The notes under the pieces were generated by a model. The model was not told the origin of the DNA. It searched no databases and saw only the letters and a list, made by a program, of their open reading frames with translations. Position numbers and translations under genes: made by a program. Shown here in pieces: positions 32,743 through 41,322 of a stretch of 64,000 bases of DNA (positions within the stretch are counted from its first letter, which is position 1; every line of letters starts with the position of its first letter). Source of the DNA: Falsihalocynthiibacter sp042445055 (GTDB lineage Bacteria > Pseudomonadota > Alphaproteobacteria > Rhodobacterales > Rhodobacteraceae); contig NZ_CP170339.1 in the NCBI RefSeq assembly GCF_042445055.1, forward strand, positions 682,001-746,000. Direction: 5' to 3'.

Positions 32743-33972
32743 ATGAAAACGTTCCCGCTTGAAAATGTTGCGCAACTTCCCGTTTGGCGGCGCCCGATTG
32801 CCTTTTTGGTGTTAACCGCGATTGCGCTTCCGATTGCCTTCGCAACATGGTTGGCGCTTGTTAACAATTTCGTCATTGAAGTCGCCCAATTTGACGGTGC
32901 GGACATTGGCTTGCTTCACTCTGTTCGTGAAATTCCGGGTTTCCTGGCCGTCGGTGTGATCGCAATTTTACTGTTCGTAAGAGAGCAGATACTAGGCTTG
33001 GTATCTCTTGTCTTACTTGCGGTTTCGACGGCAGTGACGGCTTATTTCCCGACGCTGGGTGGCATTTTGATGATCACCTTCCTTAGTTCGGTCGGCTTTC
33101 ACTATTTCGAAACGGTTAATCAATCGCTGCAACTTCAGTGGATACGCAAAGACCGTGCGCCAAAAGTATTGGGAATACTGGGCGCCGTGGGATCAGCGGC
33201 GACGCTGGTTTCCTATGGTTTGATTGTGCTCCTCTGGGAGCCACTGAACCTAACGTATAACACCGTGTTTATGGTGTCGGGTGGCGTTGCGGTGCTTATT
33301 GGGCTGTATTGCTTTGTCGGCTTTCCACAGTTCGAGAATAACGTCGTTCAGCGCCGTGAATTGGTGCTGCGCAAACGCTACTGGCTCTACTATGCGCTTG
33401 AGTTCTTTGCGGGTGCGCGTCGTCAGGTTTTCGTTGTATTTGCGGGTTTTATGTTGGTTGAACGCTTCGGATTTGACGTTCACGAGGTGACGGGTCTCTA
33501 TATTATCAACCTGGTTGCTAACATCATTCTGGCTCCTTTCTTTGGTGGACTCGTTGCACGGTTTGGCGAGCGTAGAATGCTCTTGATTGAGTACTTCGGC
33601 TTGGTTCTGGTATTCCTAGCCTATGGTGGGATCTATTTCTTTGACTGGGGCGTATGGCTTGCGATGGCGTTGTATGTGGTGGACCACATGCTTTTTGCAC
33701 TTAAACTTGCGCTGAAAACCTACTTCCAAAAGATCGCCGACCCTTCGGATATTGCTCCGACAGCGGCGGTATCCTTTACAATCAATCATATCGCGGCGGT
33801 GTTCCTACCCGTCCTTCTGGGGCTTTTGTGGATCGTTTCGCCCGCTGCGGTTTTCTTGACGGCTGCTGGGATTGCCTGTGGTTCGTTCGTGCTTGCGTTA
33901 CTTATTCCGCGGCATCCAGAGGGCGGATTCGAGACAATTTGGACGCGTCGCGCGCCGGCCGTGGCCGAGTAG
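32743..33972 (+). CDS. Major facilitator superfamily transporter
   Basis: The 409-residue inner-membrane protein has about 11-12 hydrophobic helices distributed over its whole length. The central cytoplasmic loop has RRELVLRKRYWLYYALEFFAGARRQ (about 205-230), and LVARFGERRMLLIEY resembles the repeat of the MFS motif A between helices 8 and 9. No substrate-specific signature is recognisable. It follows priA by 44 bases on the same strand and may be read from it. Permease of unknown substrate. Confidence 0.7.
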   Translation: MKTFPLENVAQLPVWRRPIAFLVLTAIALPIAFATWLALVNNFVIEVAQFDGADIGLLHSVREIPGFLAVGVIAILLFVREQILGLVSLVLLAVSTAVTAYFPTLGGILMITFLSSVGFHYFETVNQSLQLQWIRKDRAPKVLGILGAVGSAATLVSYGLIVLLWEPLNLTYNTVFMVSGGVAVLIGLYCFVGFPQFENNVVQRRELVLRKRYWLYYALEFFAGARRQVFVVFAGFMLVERFGFDVHEVTGLYIINLVANIILAPFFGGLVARFGERRMLLIEYFGLVLVFLAYGGIYFFDWGVWLAMALYVVDHMLFALKLALKTYFQKIADPSDIAPTAAVSFTINHIAAVFLPVLLGLLWIVSPAAVFLTAAGIACGSFVLALLIPRHPEGGFETIWTRRAPAVAE

Positions 33973-34030
33973 TAATTCCGTTACAGGCGTCCTATATTGA
34001 ACGATGAAACTGAACTCACGAGGGGGACAT

Positions 34031-34675
34031 ATGTTCGGCACCAAGAAAGAGACTATGGTAACGCAAAAGAGCGCGCTCGCGGGCCGTTCAGAACCCCTTG
34101 AAACCGCACAGACACATTTTGTTTTCGGGCGAGTGCTAAAATCCGAAGTGCCGAATGGCATGGAAGAAGCGATGTTCGGCATGGGATGTTTTTGGGGCGT
34201 TGAGCGTCTATTCTGGAAACTGGACGGTGTGTATTTGACGATGGTCGGATATTCGGCCGGCTTTACGCCTAACGCCACATACGAAGAAGTTTGTACCGGC
34301 GGGACTGGCCACAACGAGGTCGTTCGCGTGATCTATGACCCCGCTGTGATAAGCTATGAGACGTTGTTGCAAACCTTCTGGGAAGGGCATGATCCGACCC
34401 AAGGAATGCGTCAGGGTAACGATCGCGGAACACAATACCGTTCTGGAATTTACACCTATACCGATGCTCAGGAGGCTGCTGCTCAGGCGAGCAAAGCAGT
34501 TTATGAGCACCGTTTGCGTCGCAACGGCCTCGGAGCCATCACGACAGAAATCGTTCCCGCGTCCGAGTTCTATTTCGCAGAGGACTATCATCAGCAATAT
34601 CTGGCGAAGAACCCACAGGGCTATTGCGGGATTGGCGGAACGGGTGTGACTTGTCCGATTGGCCTCGCCGTTTAG
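34031..34675 (+). CDS. msrA: Peptide-methionine (S)-S-oxide reductase
   Basis: The 214-residue enzyme repairs oxidised methionine. The catalytic Cys53 lies in GCFWGVER, and HDPTQGMRQGNDRGTQYRS is the substrate-binding block. Resolving cysteines are in the C-terminal GYCGIGGTGVTC. The N-terminal 40 residues are extra relative to minimal MsrA and have no signal peptide. An upstream ATG at 34004 is in frame; 34031 has GAGGGGG before it and is preferred. Confidence 0.95.
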   Translation: MFGTKKETMVTQKSALAGRSEPLETAQTHFVFGRVLKSEVPNGMEEAMFGMGCFWGVERLFWKLDGVYLTMVGYSAGFTPNATYEEVCTGGTGHNEVVRVIYDPAVISYETLLQTFWEGHDPTQGMRQGNDRGTQYRSGIYTYTDAQEAAAQASKAVYEHRLRRNGLGAITTEIVPASEFYFAEDYHQQYLAKNPQGYCGIGGTGVTCPIGLAV

Positions 34676-34755
34676 CTCCTGGCTGCTTGACCCCCAAGGA
34701 GGTTAGGCTTAGGCCTGATTCCAACTGCAACTGATATTGCCGCACCGAGAGAACG

Positions 34756-35634
34756 ATGGTCACATATACCGCACTGACAACCCTAGAAGGCAAAAGCGCC
34801 GCCAACAAGCTCGGCGAAGCGATGGAGAATATGATCCCTGAACCTACGGGGATTGGCATTTTCGAAGTCGAAGATGGTTCTGGCCTTTGGGAAGTGGGTG
34901 GCTATTTCACGGAGAAGCCGGACTCATCGGAGCTTGCGTTGCTTCAGGCAATGTCGGGAGCAAAACCGTTCGTTGTATCCGAGGTTCCCGATGTTGATTG
35001 GGTTGCCCATGTGCGTCGCGAATTGGTTCCGGTCGAGGCGGGGCGTTTTTACGTCTACGGAAGTCATGACGCCGACACCGTTCCTGAAGGGTCAATTCCA
35101 CTTCTGATCGATGCGGCGATGGCATTTGGAACGGGGCATCACGGAACTACGCTTGGATGCTTGCGGGCGCTGGATCGGCTGGCGAGTGATGGGTTCGTCG
35201 GCAAAAACGTTGCGGATATCGGATGTGGTACTGCTGTTTTGGCGATGGCTGCGGCGCGAATCTGGCCCGATCAGGTTTTGGCGAGCGATATTGATCAAGT
35301 TGCAGTCGATGTGGCCAAAAGCAACGCCAAAGCAAACGATCTTGAAGGACGGATTCATTGCGTAGAGGCCGCAGGGTTCAATCATCCTGATCTGCTGGCC
35401 AAGGCGCCATTTGATCTGGTGTTCGCAAATATCCTTAAGGGGCCGCTTATTGGACTTGCTCCGGATATGAGCGCGAATCTTCAGAATGGTGGCTATGCGA
35501 TTCTCTCTGGAATTTTGAACGAGCAGGCAGATTCGGTGCTTGAAGTTTATGCAGAGAACGGATTTACTCTGGTTGATCGCAGTGAAATTGCCGAGTGGAC
35601 GACCTTACTGCTTCAAAAGAAAGACAAAATTTAG
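34756..35634 (+). CDS. prmA: Ribosomal protein L11 methyltransferase
   Basis: The 292-residue SAM-dependent enzyme trimethylates ribosomal protein L11. A substrate-recognition N-terminal domain (1-80) is linked to a Rossmann domain with VADIGCGTAVLAMAAAR and the post-motif VFANILKGPL. AFGTGHHGTT is the PrmA signature. The ATG is preceded by GAGAGAACG. It stands alone between msrA and a small membrane-protein gene. Confidence 0.93.
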   Translation: MVTYTALTTLEGKSAANKLGEAMENMIPEPTGIGIFEVEDGSGLWEVGGYFTEKPDSSELALLQAMSGAKPFVVSEVPDVDWVAHVRRELVPVEAGRFYVYGSHDADTVPEGSIPLLIDAAMAFGTGHHGTTLGCLRALDRLASDGFVGKNVADIGCGTAVLAMAAARIWPDQVLASDIDQVAVDVAKSNAKANDLEGRIHCVEAAGFNHPDLLAKAPFDLVFANILKGPLIGLAPDMSANLQNGGYAILSGILNEQADSVLEVYAENGFTLVDRSEIAEWTTLLLQKKDKI

Positions 35635-35730
35635 GGAGTTAACCCTGAAATAGCCATCTTTGCCATATTTTTGCCACAATTCGTCAAGAGAATGACCTTA
35701 TCGGTGGGGGCCATTAGACGGAGCCAAGCT

Positions 35731-36081
35731 ATGGCTGATGCAAATATGCAAGATTTCGACAAGCGCGTAAGCCGCATTAACAAGCGCAAGCGCCAGCAAT
35801 CCTCGAGGGGAGCCGTTCTTGTGATGGCCGATGACGGGTTGATTACAACACGCGTACGCCGGCGTGGCGCGCGCTTTCCTTGGCGCGGTATTTTTGTTGT
35901 GCTCGCGGTGTTCTTTGCACTGAAGGGGCTGCTGCTCTCGCACCTTGGACCGATCACCTATGATGAACGTGTTGCAAAGCTGGAAGCAGGAACCGTTTTT
36001 GAGCAAGCTGGCGCGTTTGCGATGAAGGCCGATCCAGTAACCAAATGGGCAGCTGAGAACTTCAATACTTATCTGAAGTAA
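35731..36081 (+). CDS. Small single-pass membrane protein, unknown function
   Basis: The 116-residue protein has a highly basic N-terminal cytosolic part (RINKRKRQQ, TTRVRRRGARF; residues 10-50), one membrane helix at about 53-70 and an extracytoplasmic tail of about 45 residues (AKLEAGTVFEQAGAFAMKADPVTKW). The start at 35731 follows GGAGCC; an earlier ATG would add residues overlapping the likely promoter. A strong terminator follows. It is not an obvious member of a named family to me; the layout resembles FtsB/septation-type small proteins only superficially. Confidence 0.6.
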   Translation: MADANMQDFDKRVSRINKRKRQQSSRGAVLVMADDGLITTRVRRRGARFPWRGIFVVLAVFFALKGLLLSHLGPITYDERVAKLEAGTVFEQAGAFAMKADPVTKWAAENFNTYLK

Positions 36082-36103
36082 GCAAGCTAAACAGAATTTT
36101 ATG

Positions 36104-36138
36104 AAAAGGCCGCTGCACGTGATTGCGCGGCCCTTTTT
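36104..36138 (+). terminator. Rho-independent terminator after the small membrane protein
   Basis: AAGGCCGC (36106-36113) pairs with GCGGCC (36127-36132) plus the following T bases with one bulged C, with TTTTT after it. It lies 25 bases after the stop and back-to-back with the minus-strand terminator of the DUF1127 gene. Confidence 0.75.
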
Positions 36139-36149
36139 GTTTCAGGCAA

Positions 36150-36181
36150 TAAAAAACCCGCGCTGCGGAGGCAGGCGCGGG
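36150..36181 (-). terminator. Rho-independent terminator after the DUF1127 gene
   Basis: On the minus strand CCCGCGC (36181-36175) pairs perfectly with GCGCGGG (36163-36157) across an 11-base loop and continues into TTTTTTA. It ends the DUF1127 transcript just beyond its stop. Confidence 0.85.
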
Positions 36182-36203
36182 CTTTGGGCCGAATGTGTGG
36201 CGC

Positions 36204-36401
36204 TTAGAGGTTTTTGATGTCCGAACGGCGAAGGCCGATGTCGTCAAGTTCGCGGTCAGTCAACCGGCTCAGTTGCGAGCGAGTTGCGCGCGCATCATTC
36301 CATGCGGCCAAGGCTCCGAAGAGGTTGGAAAATGTTCCGAAAATACGACCGCCAAAAGAGGCGCCGTAAGTATTCGAGCGAGGTGTATAGGTAACAGCCA
36401 T
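36204..36401 (-). CDS. DUF1127 (YjiS-like) small protein
   Basis: The 65-residue basic protein has a DUF1127 domain at the C-terminus (about 28-65). The hallmark is a helix with WNDARATRSQLSRLTDRELDDIGLRRSDI. Small DUF1127 proteins are abundant in alphaproteobacteria and have been linked to RNA turnover, phosphate and stress responses; no function can be assigned here. It has its own terminator and a 280-base upstream region shared with ruvC, which contains a 6-bp inverted repeat (CTATGC at 36510, GCATAG at 36523). Confidence 0.8.
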   Translation of the reverse strand: MAVTYTPRSNTYGASFGGRIFGTFSNLFGALAAWNDARATRSQLSRLTDRELDDIGLRRSDIKNL

Positions 36402-36608
36402 GCGAGGCTCCTTTATCTTGAGTTTGGTGGTCTAAGGAAGGTTATTCTCTTGATGAGAGGGACTTAGGGTTTTCAAACTGCTCAATCAATGAGCATATGG
36501 GTATAGCCACTATGCATTTCGCGCATAGCTGGGGCTTAGGTGTCTACTTTCTGAAGTAGTTGTGTTGGTCCAAGGGGTGAGTGAAAAGGCGCTTGGCAAG
36601 CTAAGCTC

Positions 36609-36638
36609 TTGGCAAATGTTCGCGTTTCGTGCTACTTT
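36609..36638 (+). promoter_or_regulatory. Candidate LexA-controlled promoter of ruvCAB
   Basis: TTGGCA (36609-36614), an 18-base spacer and TACTTT (36633-36638) resemble a sigma-70 promoter 46 bases before ruvC. Inside the spacer, GTTC (36618) and GTGC (36629) are separated by 7 bases. This fits the alphaproteobacterial SOS box GTTC-N7-GTTC with one mismatch. LexA bound there would cover the promoter. SOS control of ruv genes is known in other bacteria; here it is inference from the pattern. Confidence 0.45.
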
Positions 36639-36683
36639 TTTGAAAAGGCAAAATAAGCCGTCAAAGAGCAGACAGGAAAAATC

Positions 36684-37205
36684 ATGCGCGTATTGGGAAT
36701 CGACCCGGGACTCCGAAATCTTGGATGGGGGGTTATCGACGTTACGGGCGTCCGGCTGTCGCATGTGGCGAATGGCGTTTGCACTTCTGATGGCAAGGCT
36801 GTCCTCGCCGACCGTCTGCTTTCTCTGCATGATCAGCTTACAGATGTTCTACAGCGGTACGCACCTGATACGGCGGCGGTTGAGCAAACCTTTGTTAATA
36901 AAGACGGAGCTGGCACATTGAAGCTGGGCCAAGCGCGCGGGATTGCGATGCTGGTTCCGGCACAGGCGGGATTGTTTGTTGGAGAGTACTCTGCAAACAA
37001 AGTGAAGAAGTCGGTCGTTGGCGTCGGCCACGCAGACAAGCAGCAGGTCGCGCATATGGTGACGATGCTTTTGCCGGGGTGTGTCCTGACGGGACCAGAT
37101 GCGGCGGATGCGCTTGCGATTGCGATTTGCCATGCCCATCATGCGCATTCGACTAATCATTTGGAAAACGCCGTTAAGCGCGCAGATCGTCAGGGGGCAG
37201 CATGA
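36684..37205 (+). CDS. ruvC: Holliday junction resolvase RuvC
   Basis: The 173-residue endonuclease cleaves Holliday junctions bound by RuvAB. The four catalytic acids are Asp7 (LGIDPG), Glu67 (AVEQTFV), Asp139 and Asp142 (GPDAADALA). It is complete and of normal length. It overlaps ruvA by 4 bases (ATGA), so the three ruv genes are translated as a unit. Confidence 0.97.
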   Translation: MRVLGIDPGLRNLGWGVIDVTGVRLSHVANGVCTSDGKAVLADRLLSLHDQLTDVLQRYAPDTAAVEQTFVNKDGAGTLKLGQARGIAMLVPAQAGLFVGEYSANKVKKSVVGVGHADKQQVAHMVTMLLPGCVLTGPDAADALAIAICHAHHAHSTNHLENAVKRADRQGAA

Positions 37206-37876
37206 TCGGAAAAATTTCGGGTCGGTTGGAGTATAGAAGCACGGATCACGTGATGGTGGACGTGCGGGGCGTCGGCTATCTGGTTTTTGTCACCGAACGA
37301 ACGCTGTCATCGTTACCGAACGTGGGAGAGGCTGTCGCGCTTTATACCGAATTATTGGTGCGCGAAGACGTGTTGCAGCTTTTCGGTTTTACCAGTTTGG
37401 TCGAAAAAGAATGGCATCGCTTGCTTATTTCCGTACAGGGAGTTGGCGCAAAGGCATCTATGTCGATCCTCGGAACATTGGGCGCGGAAGGCGTTGGGCG
37501 AGCGATTACCCTTGGTGACTGGAATGCAGTGAAGGCGGCAAAGGGCATTGGCCCCAAAACAGCCCAACGGATCGTGCTTGAGTTAAAGGATAAAGCCCCA
37601 TCGGTTATGGCGCTGGCGGGGACAACATCACGTCCGCAAACTACCGCAACAACTGAAGAAAATGAACCAATTGTCGAAGTGATCGAGCCTGACGTGGTTG
37701 TTCCAGCTGAAACTTCAGCGGCGGCACAGTCAGAGGCGCTCTCCGCCTTGACCAATCTGGGATATAATCCAAGCGAAGCGGCGCAGGCCGTGGCGCGCGC
37801 AGCCATGGAAAATGCCGAAGTCGATACATCGGGACTTATTCGCGCGGCACTGCGCCTTTTGGCGCCTAAAGGGTAG
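37202..37876 (+). CDS. ruvA: Holliday junction branch migration protein RuvA
   Basis: The 224-residue protein binds four-way junctions and loads RuvB. The N-terminal OB fold is followed by two helix-hairpin-helix motifs (SVQGVGAKASMSIL, AAKGIGPKTAQRIVLELKDK). A linker enriched in Thr/Glu/Val (about 140-180) connects to the RuvB-binding domain III (ALSALTNLGYNPSEAAQAV). It starts within the ruvC stop and is followed 3 bases later by ruvB. Confidence 0.97.
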   Translation: MIGKISGRLEYRSTDHVMVDVRGVGYLVFVTERTLSSLPNVGEAVALYTELLVREDVLQLFGFTSLVEKEWHRLLISVQGVGAKASMSILGTLGAEGVGRAITLGDWNAVKAAKGIGPKTAQRIVLELKDKAPSVMALAGTTSRPQTTATTEENEPIVEVIEPDVVVPAETSAAAQSEALSALTNLGYNPSEAAQAVARAAMENAEVDTSGLIRAALRLLAPKG

Positions 37877-37879
37877 AAC

Positions 37880-38917
37880 ATGAACGACGCACTTCAACCC
37901 GATCCAGACCTGCGCCCACAAGAACGCCCAGAGGATTCTGATCGCGCCTTACGACCTCAGGTTCTTGAGGAGTTCATCGGCCAAGCCGAGGCGCGCGCCA
38001 ATTTACGGATTTTCATCGAAAGCGCCAAGCAGCGCGAGGAGGCGATGGACCACGTATTGTTCCATGGACCGCCGGGATTGGGGAAAACCACTCTGGCGCA
38101 AATCATGGCGCGCGAACTGGGCGTGAACTTTCGTATGACGAGCGGGCCGGTACTTGCAAAAGCTGGCGATTTGGCAGCAATCCTGACCAATCTTGAAGCG
38201 CGGGATGTCTTGTTTATTGATGAGATTCATCGCCTCAACCCCGCCGTTGAAGAGGTTCTGTACCCTGCACTTGAGGATTTCGAGTTGGACTTGGTGATCG
38301 GAGAGGGGCCTGCCGCTAGGACCGTTCGGATTGAGCTCCAGCCCTTCACGCTTGTTGGTGCGACCACGCGGATGGGGCTTTTGACGACGCCGCTTCGGGA
38401 CAGGTTTGGAATACCAACGCGCCTACAGTTTTATACCGTACAAGAGTTGCATGAAATCGTGACGCGCGGTGCGCGACTGTTGAATGTACCCACGGAGCCC
38501 GAAGGGGCGCTTGAGGTCGCGCGGCGCGCTCGCGGAACACCAAGGATCGCAGGTCGGCTCTTGCGCCGCGTGGTGGACTTTGCGCTTGTTGAGGGCGGGG
38601 GAAAGATTACCCAGAAACTCGCCGATCACGCATTGACGCGGCTGGGCGTCGATCATCTTGGATTGGACGGGGCGGACAGGCGCTACCTCACCCTCATAGC
38701 TGAAAATTATGGTGGGGGGCCAGTTGGAATTGAGACAATGTCGGCGGCGCTGTCAGAAAGCCGCGATAGTCTTGAAGAAGTCATTGAACCATATCTCCTC
38801 CAACAGGGGCTTATTCAGCGCACCCCGCGCGGCCGAATGCTTGCGCAGAAGGCGTGGACGCACCTTGGGCTTATTGCGCCGCCTCCGCCTGGGCAGGGAA
38901 AGCTCTTTGACGAGTAA
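37880..38917 (+). CDS. ruvB: Holliday junction branch migration helicase RuvB
   Basis: The 345-residue AAA+ motor drives branch migration. Walker A is GPPGLGKTT (63-71), Walker B has LFIDEIHRLNP, and sensor 1 is GATTRMGLLT. The C-terminal winged helix ends with QQGLIQRTPRGR. N-terminal LRPQVLEEFIGQ is typical. It is translated 3 bases after ruvA. Confidence 0.98.
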   Translation: MNDALQPDPDLRPQERPEDSDRALRPQVLEEFIGQAEARANLRIFIESAKQREEAMDHVLFHGPPGLGKTTLAQIMARELGVNFRMTSGPVLAKAGDLAAILTNLEARDVLFIDEIHRLNPAVEEVLYPALEDFELDLVIGEGPAARTVRIELQPFTLVGATTRMGLLTTPLRDRFGIPTRLQFYTVQELHEIVTRGARLLNVPTEPEGALEVARRARGTPRIAGRLLRRVVDFALVEGGGKITQKLADHALTRLGVDHLGLDGADRRYLTLIAENYGGGPVGIETMSAALSESRDSLEEVIEPYLLQQGLIQRTPRGRMLAQKAWTHLGLIAPPPPGQGKLFDE

Positions 38918-38983
38918 AGGTTGCACAGGTGCGCGCAAAATTTTATGCCAACGCAGCCGATCCGGTAAGCCTAGGGGAAGATT

Positions 38984-39616
38984 GTGACCTATTCACCAGA
39001 ACAAATCGAAGCGCTTTTCCAACGCAGCGGTAGCTATGCCTTTGCGCGGTGGGGGCGACCAATTGCACCGGTGGTTTTTGGGGTGGAACCCGAAACACTC
39101 GCGGTTGTTAAGGGCGCACTAGAGGCGGTTACATCATTGGCGCGCTTGGATGTTGTTGAGACAGATCCGGAGTTCGGTTCGAACCTTTGGGTGTTCTTCT
39201 TGCGCGATTGGGAAGACCTGCGCGGAGTGCCGGATATGGATGGCTTGATCCCCGAAATGGATGCGCTCTTGCCCCGCCTCACATCGGCGAACGCGAACCA
39301 GTACCGCTTCTTTAGATTCGATAAAGAAGGCGCGATCAAAGCGGGTTTTCTCTTTCTAAAAATGGACGATACACTCTCGGACATTCCCGCGGATTTGTTG
39401 GCGCTAGGCCAGATGGTTCAAATGATCCTGCTTTGGGGAGAGGGCGCCTTCGCGACCACCTCGCCGCTAGCTATTCTGCCTGACACCGGCGCGACGGTCC
39501 TGCGTCCGGAGATCGCGCAAATCATTCAGGCAGCGTATGATTCGATTCTGCCCAACGTGGCGGCGGATAGTAGCCATGCTCTGCGTCTGTTTGCGCGTAT
39601 TTCGAACGTTTCATAA
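38984..39616 (+). CDS. Conserved protein of unknown function between ruvB and ybgC
   Basis: The 210-residue soluble protein has no signal peptide. It starts with a GTG at 38984, 66 bases after ruvB. Features include RSGSYAFARWGRPIAPVVFGVEPETL near the N-terminus, many aspartates in the middle (about 75-130), and an alpha-rich C-terminus. I recognise it as a kind of protein found in this same ruv-tol position in related Rhodobacterales, but I know no function. The reading frame is clearly coding by codon choice and its tight fit between neighbours. Confidence 0.7.
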   Translation: MTYSPEQIEALFQRSGSYAFARWGRPIAPVVFGVEPETLAVVKGALEAVTSLARLDVVETDPEFGSNLWVFFLRDWEDLRGVPDMDGLIPEMDALLPRLTSANANQYRFFRFDKEGAIKAGFLFLKMDDTLSDIPADLLALGQMVQMILLWGEGAFATTSPLAILPDTGATVLRPEIAQIIQAAYDSILPNVAADSSHALRLFARISNVS

Positions 39617-39630
39617 GGTTAGAAGCCAAC

Positions 39631-40023
39631 ATGCCTCACGTCTATCCCCTTCGCGTTTACTATGAAGATACCGATATGGCGGGCATCGTGTATTATGCGA
39701 ATTACCTTAAGTTTATCGAGCGCGCGCGGTCCGAATACGTGCGCGAGATTGGGATAGATCAAACGGCGCTCAAGGCCGAAAAGGACGTGGCATTTGCCGT
39801 GCGCAGGCTAGAGGCCGATTACGTCGAACCGGCGCAGTTTGATGACGTTTTGACAGTAGAAACCAGTGTCGAAGCGATCACCGGTGCGCGGATGGTAATG
39901 GAACAGGTTGTGAAGCGCGGAGAGAGCGTTTTGTTCACGGCAATTGTAACATTAGTTGCAATACGGCTCTCGGATGGCACCCCTACGCGTTTACCGGCGG
40001 AAATTCGCCGCATAGCGCGATAA
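39631..40023 (+). CDS. ybgC: Tol-Pal-associated acyl-CoA thioesterase YbgC
   Basis: The 130-residue hot-dog thioesterase has YEDTDMAGIVYYANYLKFIERARSE at residues 11-35 with the active-site aspartate in the DTD segment. YbgC members hydrolyse short acyl-CoAs and associate with the Tol-Pal system and phospholipid enzymes at the inner membrane. Its position directly before tolQ is the classic arrangement, although here 111 bases with promoter-like features lie between them. Confidence 0.93.
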   Translation: MPHVYPLRVYYEDTDMAGIVYYANYLKFIERARSEYVREIGIDQTALKAEKDVAFAVRRLEADYVEPAQFDDVLTVETSVEAITGARMVMEQVVKRGESVLFTAIVTLVAIRLSDGTPTRLPAEIRRIAR

Positions 40024-40057
40024 AATCACACTAAATTTCGCTTTGAGGCGCAAATCA

Positions 40058-40090
40058 TAGCTTTCCGTTTGTGTATACTGTAGAAAGCTA
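40058..40090 (+). promoter_or_regulatory. Inverted repeat around a -10-like box upstream of tolQ
   Basis: TAGCTTTC (40058-40065) and GAAAGCTA (40083-40090) form a perfect 8-bp inverted repeat with a 17-base spacer that contains TATACT (40074-40079). No convincing -35 element is present. It may be an operator bracketing the tolQ promoter or an mRNA stem-loop. A second small hairpin, GCCGG-AACA-CCGGC (40101-40114), follows just before the tolQ ribosome-binding site. Confidence 0.4.
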
Positions 40091-40134
40091 CTTAATCAGA
40101 GCCGGAACACCGGCCTTAATAAATGAGCAGGCAT

Positions 40135-40830
40135 ATGGAAACAGATACCCTTGCGATGGCGCAGGAGATTGATTTCTCCTTTATGGCGCTGTTTTTGCGC
40201 GCCACGTTTACTGTGAAACTTGTTATGATCATGCTGATCATTGCGTCTTTCTGGTCGTGGGCGATTATCATTCAGAAATCTATCAACTTCCGCAAAGCGC
40301 GCGGCGAGTCTTCCGAATTCGATCATGCATTTTGGTCGGGAGAGCCGTTGGACGAGCTTTACGACCAGATCGCTGGCGACCCACAAGGTGCCTCGCAGAA
40401 GATATTCTCGGCGGGCATGTTGGAATGGCGGCGCTCGCATCGGCAAGATGGTGGGTTGATCGCAGGGGCACAGGCCCGCATTGACCGTTCGATGGATGTG
40501 GCAATTGCCAAGGAAAGCGAAGCTCTTACCCACGGGTTATCGTTTCTTGCGACTGTGGGTGCTACGGCGCCGTTTGTCGGCCTGTTCGGGACCGTTTGGG
40601 GCATCAAGAACGCATTCGAAGAGATCGCAATCCAACAAAGTACGAACCTCGCAGTTGTTGCGCCCGGTATTGCCGAGGCACTTCTTGCAACTGCGCTTGG
40701 CCTCTTGGCGGCGATTCCGGCGGTGGTTTTCTATAACAAGCTTTCGGCCGAGAGTGATCGGATCGTCTCAGGTTATGAAGGTTTCGCAGATGAGTTCTCG
40801 ACCATCCTAAGCCGTCAGTTGGATAGCTGA
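40135..40830 (+). CDS. tolQ: Tol-Pal system proton channel subunit TolQ
   Basis: The 231-residue inner-membrane protein forms the TolQ5-TolR2 proton-driven motor that energises outer-membrane constriction at division. It has three membrane helices: near residues 12-40, then a pair around 130-155 and 170-190 (FLATVGATAPFVGLFGTVWG, EALLATALGLLAAIPAVVFY) typical of MotA/TolQ/ExbB. A slightly earlier ATG at 40123 is also in frame; the start choice is uncertain. It is followed by tolR one base after its stop. Confidence 0.93.
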   Translation: METDTLAMAQEIDFSFMALFLRATFTVKLVMIMLIIASFWSWAIIIQKSINFRKARGESSEFDHAFWSGEPLDELYDQIAGDPQGASQKIFSAGMLEWRRSHRQDGGLIAGAQARIDRSMDVAIAKESEALTHGLSFLATVGATAPFVGLFGTVWGIKNAFEEIAIQQSTNLAVVAPGIAEALLATALGLLAAIPAVVFYNKLSAESDRIVSGYEGFADEFSTILSRQLDS

Positions 40831-40831
40831 T

Positions 40832-41311
40832 ATGGGCGCGGGTGTAGTTCAAAGTGATGGCGGAGGCGGCGGTCGCCGCAGTCGTCGTGGACGTGGTCGA
40901 GCTAAGCCAATGGCCGAAATCAACGTCACGCCATTCGTGGACGTGATGTTGGTGTTGCTTATCATCTTCATGGTGGCGGCTCCGTTGCTGACTGTTGGTG
41001 TGCCGGTCGAGTTGCCCAAGACTGCTGCGCAGGCCTTGCCAAGCGAACAGGAAGAACCGCTTACAATTACGCTCACTTCTGATGGGCAAGTTGTGCTGAT
41101 GAGCACCGAAATTAATCGCGAGGATTTGTTGAGTAAGCTTGTGGCGATTGCCGAAGAGCGGAGCGACAACAAGGTATTCCTACGCGCGGATGGTGCAATC
41201 CCTTACGCCGAAGTCGTCCAAGTCATGGGCGCGCTGAACGCGGGTGGGTTCAATGATATCGGGCTTGTGACGGACACGGGCGGGCCGCGATTGAATGGTA
41301 GCGACGGATAG
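40832..41311 (+). CDS. tolR: Tol-Pal system protein TolR
   Basis: The 159-residue ExbD/TolR protein has a basic, glycine-rich cytosolic start (GGGGRRSRRGRGR), then one membrane helix with the functional aspartate in TPFVDVMLVLLIIFMV. Its periplasmic domain (about 60-155) ends in ALNAGGFNDIGLVTD. It couples TolQ to TolA using the proton gradient. It lies in the tolQ-tolR-tolA run. Confidence 0.95.
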   Translation: MGAGVVQSDGGGGGRRSRRGRGRAKPMAEINVTPFVDVMLVLLIIFMVAAPLLTVGVPVELPKTAAQALPSEQEEPLTITLTSDGQVVLMSTEINREDLLSKLVAIAEERSDNKVFLRADGAIPYAEVVQVMGALNAGGFNDIGLVTDTGGPRLNGSDG

Positions 41312-41322
41312 CGAGCCGCAGC

